Shown here piece by piece: positions 7,808-15,510 of a DNA stretch of 55,671 bases. Source of the DNA: Rhodopirellula sp. (lineage in GTDB: Bacteria; Planctomycetota; Planctomycetia; Pirellulales; Thermoguttaceae); NCBI GenBank assembly GCA_012728855.1, contig JAAYEH010000259.1:1-55671 (forward strand), in the 5' to 3' direction. The position numbers were made by a program, and so were the translations under genes. Position 1 is the first letter of the stretch, and each line of letters opens with the position of its first letter. The notes beneath the pieces were generated by a model that was given only the letters and a program-made list of their open reading frames with translations, was not told the DNA's origin and ran no database searches.

Positions 7808-8611
7808 TTACGAAACCAGTCGGGCGTTGCCGCTGGTCTCGGGCGAGGCGTAGACGATCTCCGCGCCGCTCGCCTCCAGCGCCGCGCGGTCCTTTTTGCC
7901 CAATTCCGGGTCGGTGACGAGCGTCAGGTCGGCGGAGAGACGCCCGGCAACGACCAGGCTCTGCTTGCCGAATTTCGAGCTATCCGCCACGACGACCGTC
8001 CTGTCGGCCTGCTTCTGAACGGTACGGGAAAGCAGCGCGGTCCCCATGTCGGCGCTGTAGAATTCGCCCCGCCGAGCATTCACCGCGTCGGCCCCCAGCA
8101 CGGCGACGTCGAAGCGGAAGTCCTGGAGACGCGCCAGCGCCAGCTCTCCGGTCAGATCCGGGCTGTTGCGGGCCAACACGCCGCCGAAGACGACCACTTC
8201 CACTCCCTGCCGGCCGAACAGTTCCAGGGCAACCCGCAGGTTGTTCGTGAACACGCGCAGGTCGCAGTCGGTCGGCAGCCACCGTGCGAGGTGGACGGCC
8301 GTCGTGCCCGTATCGAGATAGACGCTCGCCCCGCGTGGCAGCCGTCGGGCGGCCTCGCGGGCGATGGCGTATTTCTGAACCCGTCGCTGCTGGTCCTTGG
8401 TCGAGAAGGGCACTTCTTTGACGAACGGCGACCGCAACACGCACCCGCCGTGCGTGCGAGTCAGCACGCCGGCCTTTTCCATCGCGCTGAGGTCGCGGCG
8501 GATGGTCATCGTGGTGACGGCGAGCGTCTCGGCCAATTCCTCGACGCCGCACCGCCCCCGCTCGGCGAGCAACTCGCGGATCGTCTCGTGACGTGGATGG
8601 CAGGCTGCCAT
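7808..8611 (-). CDS. DeoR/GlpR-family transcriptional regulator
   Basis: 267-residue repressor-type regulator. Residues about 6-57 form the DeoR helix-turn-helix, with the family signature VTTMTIRRDLSAMEKAGVL. The remainder is the sugar-phosphate-sensing domain, including the YLDTGTTAVHLAR and TNNL segments that bind phosphosugars in DeoR-family proteins. It sits at the head of the minus-strand operon and most likely controls it in response to a sugar phosphate made by the kinase at 409-1704. A candidate operator lies just upstream (8638-8666), suggesting autoregulation. The start ATG at 8611 gives the normal N-terminus of the family. Confidence 0.9.
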   Translation of the reverse strand: MAACHPRHETIRELLAERGRCGVEELAETLAVTTMTIRRDLSAMEKAGVLTRTHGGCVLRSPFVKEVPFSTKDQQRRVQKYAIAREAARRLPRGASVYLDTGTTAVHLARWLPTDCDLRVFTNNLRVALELFGRQGVEVVVFGGVLARNSPDLTGELALARLQDFRFDVAVLGADAVNARRGEFYSADMGTALLSRTVQKQADRTVVVADSSKFGKQSLVVAGRLSADLTLVTDPELGKKDRAALEASGAEIVYASPETSGNARLVS

Positions 8612-8637
8612 GACCGGCTCGGCTTTGAAAGGGTGTT

Positions 8638-8666
8638 CAAAACAAACATTTTATCTGTTCGTTTTG
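8638..8666. promoter_or_regulatory. Candidate DeoR operator (imperfect inverted repeat)
   Basis: CAAAACAAACA (8638-8648) and TGTTCGTTTTG (8656-8666) form an inverted repeat matching at 10 of 11 positions with a 7-nt spacer. It is AT-rich in otherwise GC-rich DNA and starts 27 bp upstream of the regulator ATG. TTCGTTT-like half-sites are typical of DeoR/GlpR-family operators. Assignment to this regulator is inference. Confidence 0.5.
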
Positions 8667-8668
8667 TA

Positions 8669-8774
8669 TTGTCAAGCTGTCTCGGGCAAACCAAGCCAAA
8701 TGGGGGATCGCCCTGTGGCGGTAACCTCGCCATATCGACCCCCATGCCGATGAAGAGCAATACTGCCGAGATTT
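8669..8774. repeat. Imperfect direct repeat, left copy
   Basis: This ~105-bp segment begins TTGTCAAGC and ends with CCGATGAAGAGCAATACTGC followed by CGAGATT. It matches 9457-9561 in order and orientation, near-identical over its last ~32 bp. The two copies flank the antitoxin and truncated toxin genes. Confidence 0.75.
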
Positions 8775-8913
8775 GACGTCATTGGATCGGCGAAGCGTGG
8801 CGGTATTTGCCAACACAACCGATCACGCTGCGCTAACGAGACATGTATAATGGTCCTATTGGTCAGGCATTGGTCCAAGGACCGGTGACAGAGGATTGAG
8901 AGGGGAGAAAGCT

Positions 8914-9150
8914 ATGACGAGCGTATCCTTTCAAGAGGCACAAGCGAATTTGGCGGTACTGATCCATAATCTCAAGCCGGGCGATGAGATCGTCATTACG
9001 GAGAACAATCAACCGGTGGCGAGGCTTGTGGGCGAACTGCTCAAACCACCGTCGGGCCTCCGCCCGCCGCCCGGCCTTGGCAAGGGATTCATCACGATCA
9101 ATTCCGACGATGACGAGCACCTCAGGGATTTCGAGGAGTACATGCCGTGA
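8914..9150 (+). CDS. Phd/YefM-family antitoxin
   Basis: 78-residue antitoxin with the typical opening VSFQEAQANLAVLI, then GDEIVITENNQPVARLV, the beta-strand core of the Phd/YefM fold. Antitoxins of this family bind DNA as dimers and neutralise PIN or RelE toxins through their C-terminal tail, here residues about 50-78. ATG 8914 is chosen because AGGGGAG lies 8-13 nt upstream; TTG 8896 would add six residues. The stop overlaps the GTG start of the toxin remnant, the classic module arrangement. Because the toxin is truncated, this antitoxin may now be orphaned. Confidence 0.85.
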   Translation: MTSVSFQEAQANLAVLIHNLKPGDEIVITENNQPVARLVGELLKPPSGLRPPPGLGKGFITINSDDDEHLRDFEEYMP

Positions 9151-9275
9151 GGTTGCTGCTCGACACGCATGCGATGTACTGGTACATCGAAGGCGATCCT
9201 CAACTCACCGCTGCGGCGCAAACGCTCGTCCAGAACACAACGAATGAAGTGCTTATCAGCCCGGCATCCTATTAG
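9147..9275 (+). pseudogene. Truncated PIN-domain toxin (VapC-like)
   Basis: From GTG 9147 the frame reads RLLLDTHAMYWYIEGD then TNEVLISPASY and stops at TAG 9273-9275, 42 residues. PIN toxins paired with Phd antitoxins usually have about 125-130 residues with the same opening, first active-site Asp (LLDTH) and NEV-xxSxASYWE segment. The match ends exactly where a Trp-Glu would follow. The remaining acidic residues are missing and I cannot find them in the next 200 bp in any frame. It should therefore be inactive. Confidence 0.8.
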
Positions 9276-9638
9276 TTGCAAGACTCTGGTGAGATCGTGG
9301 ACAAAGGACCGAAGACGCATGGGCATCCTGAGCGAGCACCGACCGCCCGCCGAGGAGCACATGATTGTCTCGATGATATGCCCTCACTGCGGTGCCGCAT
9401 TGGAAATCGCGCAGGAGTAACGAGGGACAAAATGGTCCCTGTCCGAACTGCGTGTGTTGTCAAGCAGTCCAGGGCGAACTTGATCGAATGGGGGGCTGGC
9501 TATTCGGCAGCGACCGCGGCACATTGACCCCATGCCGATGAAGAGCAATACTGCCGAGATTGACCGTTGGCTGGGCGGAAGAGCAGGGGAAGAAATCGCC
9601 GTTGAGAACGGAACGTCACGGAGGGAGAACGTAGGGAA
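9276..9638. other. Gap after the broken toxin, no gene
   Basis: The stretch holds the right-hand direct repeat (9457-9561) and a 34-codon frame ending at 9420 with a CPHCG zinc-knuckle-like motif, too short to call as a gene. The last part forms the leader of hsdM, with a GGAGGG-like ribosome binding site near 9620. Confidence 0.5.
9457..9561. repeat. Imperfect direct repeat, right copy
   Basis: Same-orientation partner of 8669-8774. The segment CCATGCCGATGAAGAGCAAT and the following 12 bases are shared exactly, and the left part is more diverged. It lies 77 bp before hsdM. Confidence 0.75.
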
Positions 9639-12101
9639 ATGGCACTGAAAAAATCGCAACTCTACAGTTCCCTTTGGCAGAGCTGCGACGAGCTGCGCGG
9701 CGGCATGGACGCGTCGCAGTACAAGGACTACGTGCTGACGCTCTTGTTCATGAAGTACGTGTCGGACAAGTACGCGGGCAAGAAGGACGCCGTGATCGAC
9801 GTGCCTGCCGGCGGCTCGTTCGCCGACATGGTCAAGCTCAAGGGCGACAAGGAGATCGGCGACAAGGTCAACAAGATCATCGGCCGCCTGGCCGAGGCCA
9901 ACGATCTGAAAGGCGTGATCGACCAGGCCGACTTCAACGACGAGGACAAGCTCGGCCGCGGCAAGGAGATGCAGGACCGGCTTTCCAAGCTCGTCGCCAT
10001 CTTCGACGGCCTCGACTTCCGCGCCAACCTCGCCGAGGGCGACGATTTGCTTGGCGACGCCTACGAATACCTCATGCGTCACTTCGCCACCGACTCGGGC
10101 AAGAGCAAGGGGCAGTTCTACACGCCTGCGGAAGTTTCGCGCATCATGGCCCAAGTGATTGGCATCGAACGTGCCGCCAGGTTGGACCAGCCCACGGTGT
10201 ATGACCCGACGTGCGGGTCCGGGTCGCTACTCATCAAGGCCGCCGACGAAGCCGGTACGCGCAAGCTCGCCATCTACGGCCAGGAGATGGACGTCGCCAC
10301 CTGGGGCTTGGCGCGTATGAACATGATTCTCCATAACCAACCCGCGGCCGACCTGTGGCGCGGCAACACGCTTGCCGCCCCGCATTTCAAGAACAAGGAC
10401 AACTCGCTCAAGACCTTCGACTTCGCCGTCGCCAATCCGCCCTTCTCCTCCAAGGCATGGTCCAACGGCTTGAACCCGGTACACGACGAGTTCGACCGCT
10501 TCGAGTACGGCGTGCCGCCGATCAAGAACGGCGACTACGCGTTTCTGCTCCACTTGGTCAAGTCGCTCAAGAGCAAGGGCAAGGGGGCAATCATTCTGCC
10601 CCACGGCGTGCTCTTTCGCGGCAACAAGGAAGCCGACATCCGCCGCAACCTCATCCAGCGGGGCTTGATCAAGGGCATCATCGGACTGCCCGCCAACCTG
10701 TTCTACGGCACGGGCATCCCGGCGTGCATCCTGGTCATCGATAAAGAGAACGCCCATGCGCGGAGCGGCATCTTCATGATCGACGCCAGCCGCGGCTTCA
10801 TCAAGGACGGCAACAAGAACCGGCTTCGCTCGCAGGACATCCACAAGATCGTCGACGTGTTCAAGCATCAGCGCGAGGTGCCCCGCTACTCCCGCATGGT
10901 GCCGGCCAGCGAGATTGCCAGCCCGGCCAACGACTACAACCTCAACATCCCTCGCTACATTGACTCGTCCGAACCGGAAGACGTGCATGACCTGTATGCC
11001 CATCTCAATGGTGGGATTCCCAATCGGGACGTGGACGAGCTGGATGCCTACTGGACCGTGTTCCCGTCGCTCCGCAAGACGTTGTTCAAGCGGAACGGGA
11101 GCAAGGGGTACTGTGAGCCAAGGATCGAGACCCAGAAGATCAAGCCCACGATTCTCGCGCACGAGGAGTTCATTGCCTACGCCGAATCGGTTGCCAGGCG
11201 GTTCCAGGAGTGGCGCACGGCCCATGAACCGCTGCTCAAGGGCCTCAAGGTCAACGTCAAGCCCAAGGAGGTGATCCACAGGTTATCGGAAGACCTGCTG
11301 GTGCGTTTCGCCGACGTGCCGCTGTTGAGCCGGTACGACGTCTACCAGCGGTTGATGGACTACTGGGCCGGCGTGATGCAGGACGATGTTTACCTGATCG
11401 CCGCCGATGGCTGGGCGGATGCGGCGCAGCCGCGCGCGGTCATCGACGACAAGGAGCGGAACATCAAGGAAACGCCCGATCTGGTCGTTGGCGCGGGCAG
11501 GACGTCCAAGCGGTACAAGATGGACCTGATCCCGCCGGCCCTGCTCGGCGCCCGCTATTTCGCCGAGGAGCAGGCCGCCATCGACGAGGCGCAGGCGAGG
11601 GCGGACGAAGCGACGCAGATGCTGGAGGAGTTTGTCGAGGAGAACAGCGGCGAGGAGGGACTGCTGGAAGACGCCGCCAACGACAAGGGCAATGTCACCA
11701 AGGCCGGAGTGAACGCCCGGCTCAAGGAAATCGGCGATGATCCGGAGTTCGCGGAGGAGCAGCGGACGTTGGAGATGTGTCTGAAGCTGCTGGAGACCGA
11801 GGCTCTGGCGAAGAAGGCCGTCAAGACGCTCCAGGAGAAGCTGGATCAGCAGGTGCTGGAGAAGTATCCCAAGCTCACGGTGGCCGAGGTCAAGACACTC
11901 ACCGTGGATGACAAGTGGTTTGCTTCCATCGAGTCGTCCATGGAGGGCGAGGTCCAGCGGCTGACGCAGCAACTCGCGGCCCGAGTGAGAGAACTGGAAG
12001 AGCGGTACGCGCAACCGCTAGCTGCGTTGGAGCGGGAGGTCGAGGCGTTCAGCCAGAAGGTCGAAGGCCATCTCAACAAAATGGGAGTTGTCTGGCGATG
12101 A
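9639..12101 (+). CDS. hsdM: Type I restriction-modification DNA methyltransferase subunit M
   Basis: 820-residue adenine-N6 methyltransferase subunit. Residues about 5-145 are the helical HsdM N-terminal domain. The SAM-binding motif DPTCGSGS is at 189-196 and the catalytic NPPF motif at 266-269, both intact. A long C-terminal part (about 480-820) is acidic and coiled-coil-like, ending in EERYAQPL and LEREVE. It would methylate DNA together with the HsdS subunit encoded downstream. The stop overlaps the ATG of the PDDEXK gene (ATGA at 12098-12101). The length is greater than classical HsdM (about 500) but similar to many long HsdM proteins. A second, partial copy of its 3' end lies at 13478-13627. 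Confidence 0.95.
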   Translation: MALKKSQLYSSLWQSCDELRGGMDASQYKDYVLTLLFMKYVSDKYAGKKDAVIDVPAGGSFADMVKLKGDKEIGDKVNKIIGRLAEANDLKGVIDQADFNDEDKLGRGKEMQDRLSKLVAIFDGLDFRANLAEGDDLLGDAYEYLMRHFATDSGKSKGQFYTPAEVSRIMAQVIGIERAARLDQPTVYDPTCGSGSLLIKAADEAGTRKLAIYGQEMDVATWGLARMNMILHNQPAADLWRGNTLAAPHFKNKDNSLKTFDFAVANPPFSSKAWSNGLNPVHDEFDRFEYGVPPIKNGDYAFLLHLVKSLKSKGKGAIILPHGVLFRGNKEADIRRNLIQRGLIKGIIGLPANLFYGTGIPACILVIDKENAHARSGIFMIDASRGFIKDGNKNRLRSQDIHKIVDVFKHQREVPRYSRMVPASEIASPANDYNLNIPRYIDSSEPEDVHDLYAHLNGGIPNRDVDELDAYWTVFPSLRKTLFKRNGSKGYCEPRIETQKIKPTILAHEEFIAYAESVARRFQEWRTAHEPLLKGLKVNVKPKEVIHRLSEDLLVRFADVPLLSRYDVYQRLMDYWAGVMQDDVYLIAADGWADAAQPRAVIDDKERNIKETPDLVVGAGRTSKRYKMDLIPPALLGARYFAEEQAAIDEAQARADEATQMLEEFVEENSGEEGLLEDAANDKGNVTKAGVNARLKEIGDDPEFAEEQRTLEMCLKLLETEALAKKAVKTLQEKLDQQVLEKYPKLTVAEVKTLTVDDKWFASIESSMEGEVQRLTQQLAARVRELEERYAQPLAALEREVEAFSQKVEGHLNKMGVVWR

Positions 12102-13246
12102 GGCAGGACTTTCGTTTCACGAACCTTGTGGAAATGTGCCGCAGCACCCACGAGGAACTCCAAGGGCGCGCTGCCCGGGTTGTGGATACCAGCCTGGCCG
12201 TCCGCAATTGGCTATTTGGGTGGTATATCGTGGAGTATGAGCAAAATGGCGCCGACCGGGCCGATCTCTATGGAAAGCGACTCATTGAAAAGCTCTCCGA
12301 AGCGCTGAAGGAGTCGGGAATACGGGGGGTGTCTCCCACCAATCTCCGCAAATTCCGGGAGTTTTACCGGGCCTACCCGGAGATTCAACAGACAGTGTCT
12401 GTCGAATCCCTGCTTCTCCCCGGACCCCATGCCGGGATGCGACAGACCGTCTCTGTTCAGCCGTTCGTCTTCCTCGCCGAGGCTCCTGAAGCGCGGGCCG
12501 TTCTGGGGCGCGTGGCCCAGGCGGTCACGCTCGGCTGGTCCCATTACGTCACGTTGCTGACCATTGACGATGCCGGCGAGCGGCATTTCTACGAAATCGA
12601 GGCCGCGGCCAACCAGTGGAGCGTGCGCGAGCTGGAGCGGCAGATCACCAGCTCGCTGTACGAACGCCTGGCGCTGAGCCGCGATAGGGAGGAAGTGGGC
12701 CGCTTGGCGCGCGAGGGGCAGGTCGTCGAAAAGGCCGCCGATCTCATCAAGAACCCGCTGGTGCTCGAGTTCCTGGGGCTCGAAGCGAAGCCGGCCTACT
12801 CGGAGACCGAATTGGAATCGGCCATCATCGACCGGCTGGAATCCTTCCTGCTCGAACTCGGCAAAGGCTTCCTCTTCGAGGCCCGGCAAAGACGCTTCAC
12901 CTTCGACAACGAGCATTTCTTCGTGGACCTGGTTTTCTACAACCGCCTGCTGCGATGCTATGTGCTGGTGGACCTGAAGCGCGACAAGCTGACCCATCAG
13001 GATCTGGGCCAGATGCAGATGTACGTGAATTACTTCGACCGGTACGTGAAGCTCGACGACGAGTTGCCGACCGTCGGCATTGTCTTGTGCCGCCGCAAGA
13101 ACGACGCGCTGGTGGAGCTGACCCTGCCCAAGGACGCCAACATCTTCGCTCCGAAATACCAGATCTACCTGCCGTCGAAACAGGAACTCAAGATGGAACT
13201 GGAACGTATTACGGAAGAACTGGAAGAGGGGGAGACTGTGGCATGA
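12098..13246 (+). CDS. PDDEXK nuclease domain protein (DUF1016/YhcG family)
   Basis: 382 residues. The N-terminal half is the DUF1016 helical domain (SLAVRNWLFGWYIVEYEQ, LRKFREFYRAYP). The C-terminal half is a PDDEXK-type nuclease fold with D277 in VDLVFYNR and D292-L-K294 in VLVDLKRDK as candidate catalytic residues, followed by MQMYVNYFD. Genes of this family often lie inside type I restriction-modification operons, and their role there is not settled. Translation is coupled to hsdM by a 4-bp overlap. With hsdR reduced to a stub, this is the only complete nuclease-like protein in the locus. The open frame upstream of 12098 is the shadow of hsdM. Confidence 0.9.
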   Translation: MRQDFRFTNLVEMCRSTHEELQGRAARVVDTSLAVRNWLFGWYIVEYEQNGADRADLYGKRLIEKLSEALKESGIRGVSPTNLRKFREFYRAYPEIQQTVSVESLLLPGPHAGMRQTVSVQPFVFLAEAPEARAVLGRVAQAVTLGWSHYVTLLTIDDAGERHFYEIEAAANQWSVRELERQITSSLYERLALSRDREEVGRLAREGQVVEKAADLIKNPLVLEFLGLEAKPAYSETELESAIIDRLESFLLELGKGFLFEARQRRFTFDNEHFFVDLVFYNRLLRCYVLVDLKRDKLTHQDLGQMQMYVNYFDRYVKLDDELPTVGIVLCRRKNDALVELTLPKDANIFAPKYQIYLPSKQELKMELERITEELEEGETVA

Positions 13247-13264
13247 ATCTCGGGTTTGGGCCCC

Positions 13265-13431
13265 TGCCGGCTCGTCCGGCAGGTGAATCAGATTGCTCGG
13301 CTTTCGCGAGAGCACGATGCCCAATCTCCTTCACCTGCCGGTCAAGCCGGCAGGGGTCGCAAAGCGCTTCTTGAGCGTGTTGCTAGCCCACCAATCTCCT
13401 TCACCGGCCAGGCAAGCTGGACCGGGGTCGC
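13265..13431. repeat. Three palindrome-bearing repeat units in the type I locus
   Basis: CCAATCTCCTTCACCTGCCG (13321) and CCAATCTCCTTCACCGGCCA (13391) begin two direct repeats of about 40 bp, each ending GGGGTCGC. An inverted, partial third unit lies at 13265-13292. Units one and two contain CTGCCGG/CCGGCAG palindromes. The array sits between the PDDEXK gene and the hsdM remnant. Confidence 0.75.
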
Positions 13432-13477
13432 TTGGCACCCAACGACCTTGCTGCAGTCGCGAAGAGGGGGCTGATTT

Positions 13478-13627
13478 ATGCGGATAACGCGGAGCATCGT
13501 ACACGGTCGCGTCGAGGAACAGGAAGAACGCTACGCGCAACCGTTGCCCGAATTGGAACGCGAGGTTGAAACCTTTGACGAGAAAATCGACGAGAACCTA
13601 ACGACGATGGAGTTGGTGTGGGCATGA
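13478..13627 (+). pseudogene. 3' remnant of a second hsdM
   Basis: A 49-codon frame whose last 38 residues align without gaps to the extreme C-terminus of the intact HsdM at 9639-12101. The shared blocks are EERYAQPL, LEREVE and a final VW before the stop, with 22 of 38 residues identical by my count. The first ten residues show no similarity. Its TGA overlaps the hsdS ATG (ATGA at 13624-13627), exactly as a native hsdM would. I read it as what remains of the original partner of hsdS after the upstream genes were replaced. It is not expected to be functional as a methyltransferase. Confidence 0.8.
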
Positions 13628-15510
13628 GCACACGCGCGACACGACTTGGCGTTGAGCGACTAGAGGAGGATTCATTGTCGGTCCGTCCTGCTTACAAGCT
13701 GACCGATGTCGAAGTCATTCCGATTGATTGGAGCGACACGACGCTCGGGGGCCTCCTTGCGAGCGACGGGGGGAGCATCAAGACCGGGCCGTTTGGAACA
13801 CTTCTCAAGGCATCGGAGTATTCGGCGGAAGGTGTCCCAATCATTTCTGTTGGAGAAGTAGGGTTCGGTATCCTTGATGTACGAGAAGACACCCCAAAGG
13901 CACCACCGGAAGTCGTCAAGCGATTGCCGGAGTACGTCCTGAGATGTGGTGACATCGTGTTTGGCAGAAAGGGCGCCGTCGATCGGTCGGGACTTGTTTC
14001 ACCACAGCAAGACGGATGGTTTCTAGGGTCTGACGGTATTCGGCTCCGGCTTCCGCCATCGGTCGATCCCGGATTTGTCTCTTACCAGCTTCAGCGGGAG
14101 CCCGTTCAGAAGTGGCTGCAGGCAAACGCCACAGGAACGACGATGGCATCGCTGAACCAGGATGTCCTGAAACGTGTACAAGTGATCGTTGCTCCCCTTT
14201 TCGAGCAGCAGTCCATCGCCGAGGCGTTGTCGGATGTGGATGGGCTGATCGGGGCGTTGGAGAAGCTGATCGCCAAGAAGCGGGCCATCAAGCAGGCCGC
14301 GATGCAGGAACTCCTCACCGGCAAAACCCGCCTGCCGGGGTTCAGCGGCAAGTGGCACGCGTTGGCTCTTAGAGAAGGTGTCGCCCTCACATCCGGTCAG
14401 CACGTGCTCGCGCAGTACTGCAACACAATGGGTGAAGGGGTTCCCTATCTCACCGGGCCGGCCGATTTCCCAGACGGCCAGATCATTCTGACAAAGTACA
14501 CAACCAAGCCGGGTACGCTCTGCGAGCCAGGACACATCCTCGTAACTGTGAAAGGATCCGGGGCGGGAACGCTCGTTGTCGCCGATGCAAACTATTGCAT
14601 TAGCAGGCAACTCATGGCCATCCGGGTACATGCTTGGGACTCTCAGTTCATCTTCTACTCTCTGCTGCAAAACGCCACCAAGTTGCAGGCGGCCTCAACG
14701 AGCCTCATACCCGGGCTGTCCCGTGCCGACATTCTCGGTCAGGATTTGCCGTTGCCGGTTGATCGAAAAGAGCAGAAGGCCATCGCCACGGTCCTCTCCG
14801 ACAAGGACGCGGAGATCGAGGCCCTGGAGCACCGCCGCGACAAGACGAGGCAGATCAAGCAGGGCATGATGCAGCAGCTTCTCACCGGGCGCATCCGGCT
14901 AATTGAGCCGCAGACGCTTGTTGCTCGGCCTGAAGCGGCGACCGGCAAGGCCAAGTCCCGCAACCGGGCCTTCAACGACGCCGTTGTGATCTCGGTGCTG
15001 GCCAAGCATTTCGGCAGCAAAGAGTACCCGCTTGGCCGGATGCGGTATCAGAAGCTGTCTTATCTGCTGCATCGCCACGCAGAGGGGCAGGTCGAAGGCT
15101 ACCTCAAGAAAGCGGCCGGGCCGTACAACCCGAACACCAGGTACGGCGGGTCGGAGAAGATCGCCCTGGAAAACGGCTACATCCGCGAACACCAGTCGGG
15201 TGAGTACCACGGGTTCGTGGCCGCCGACAACATCGCCGAAGCCGAAGCCTACTTCGACAAGCGGTACGGTTCCCAGTGCGCTGGGTGGCTCGAGCAATTT
15301 CGCCGCAAACGGAACGACGACCTGGAACTGCTGGCCACGGTCGACATGGCCGCCGAGGAACTTCGGGCTGCGGGCAAGAGCGTGGACGTGGCCGGCGTGA
15401 AGGAGATCCTTCGCGGCAGTGCGGATTGGAAGCCCAAGCTGGACCGGCCGGTGTTCTCCGACGCGAAAATCGCCAAGGCGATCGAGACGTGCCGGAAGCT
15501 CTTCCAATGA
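13624..15510 (+). CDS. hsdS: Type I restriction-modification specificity subunit S with C-terminal extension
   Basis: 628 residues, about 200 more than a normal HsdS. Two target-recognition domains (about 30-190 and 245-380) are each followed by a conserved helical region: FEQQSIAEALSDVD...KQAAMQELLTGK and EQKAIATVLSDKDAEIEAL...MMQQLLTGR. These direct DNA recognition by the HsdM-HsdS complex. From about residue 444 an extra domain follows, with QKLSYLLHRHAEG and AAGPYNPNTRYGG, which resembles the Panacea/SocA-like antitoxin fold; that match is tentative. ATG 13624 is preferred over GTG 13618 because it overlaps the hsdM-remnant stop. It overlaps the next frame by 4 bp. Confidence 0.9.
   Translation: MSTRATRLGVERLEEDSLSVRPAYKLTDVEVIPIDWSDTTLGGLLASDGGSIKTGPFGTLLKASEYSAEGVPIISVGEVGFGILDVREDTPKAPPEVVKRLPEYVLRCGDIVFGRKGAVDRSGLVSPQQDGWFLGSDGIRLRLPPSVDPGFVSYQLQREPVQKWLQANATGTTMASLNQDVLKRVQVIVAPLFEQQSIAEALSDVDGLIGALEKLIAKKRAIKQAAMQELLTGKTRLPGFSGKWHALALREGVALTSGQHVLAQYCNTMGEGVPYLTGPADFPDGQIILTKYTTKPGTLCEPGHILVTVKGSGAGTLVVADANYCISRQLMAIRVHAWDSQFIFYSLLQNATKLQAASTSLIPGLSRADILGQDLPLPVDRKEQKAIATVLSDKDAEIEALEHRRDKTRQIKQGMMQQLLTGRIRLIEPQTLVARPEAATGKAKSRNRAFNDAVVISVLAKHFGSKEYPLGRMRYQKLSYLLHRHAEGQVEGYLKKAAGPYNPNTRYGGSEKIALENGYIREHQSGEYHGFVAADNIAEAEAYFDKRYGSQCAGWLEQFRRKRNDDLELLATVDMAAEELRAAGKSVDVAGVKEILRGSADWKPKLDRPVFSDAKIAKAIETCRKLFQ

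Noticed and set aside
9319..9420. 34-codon frame ending with a CPHCG motif
   Set aside because: Too short, no clear ribosome binding site, and the zinc-knuckle pattern can arise by chance.
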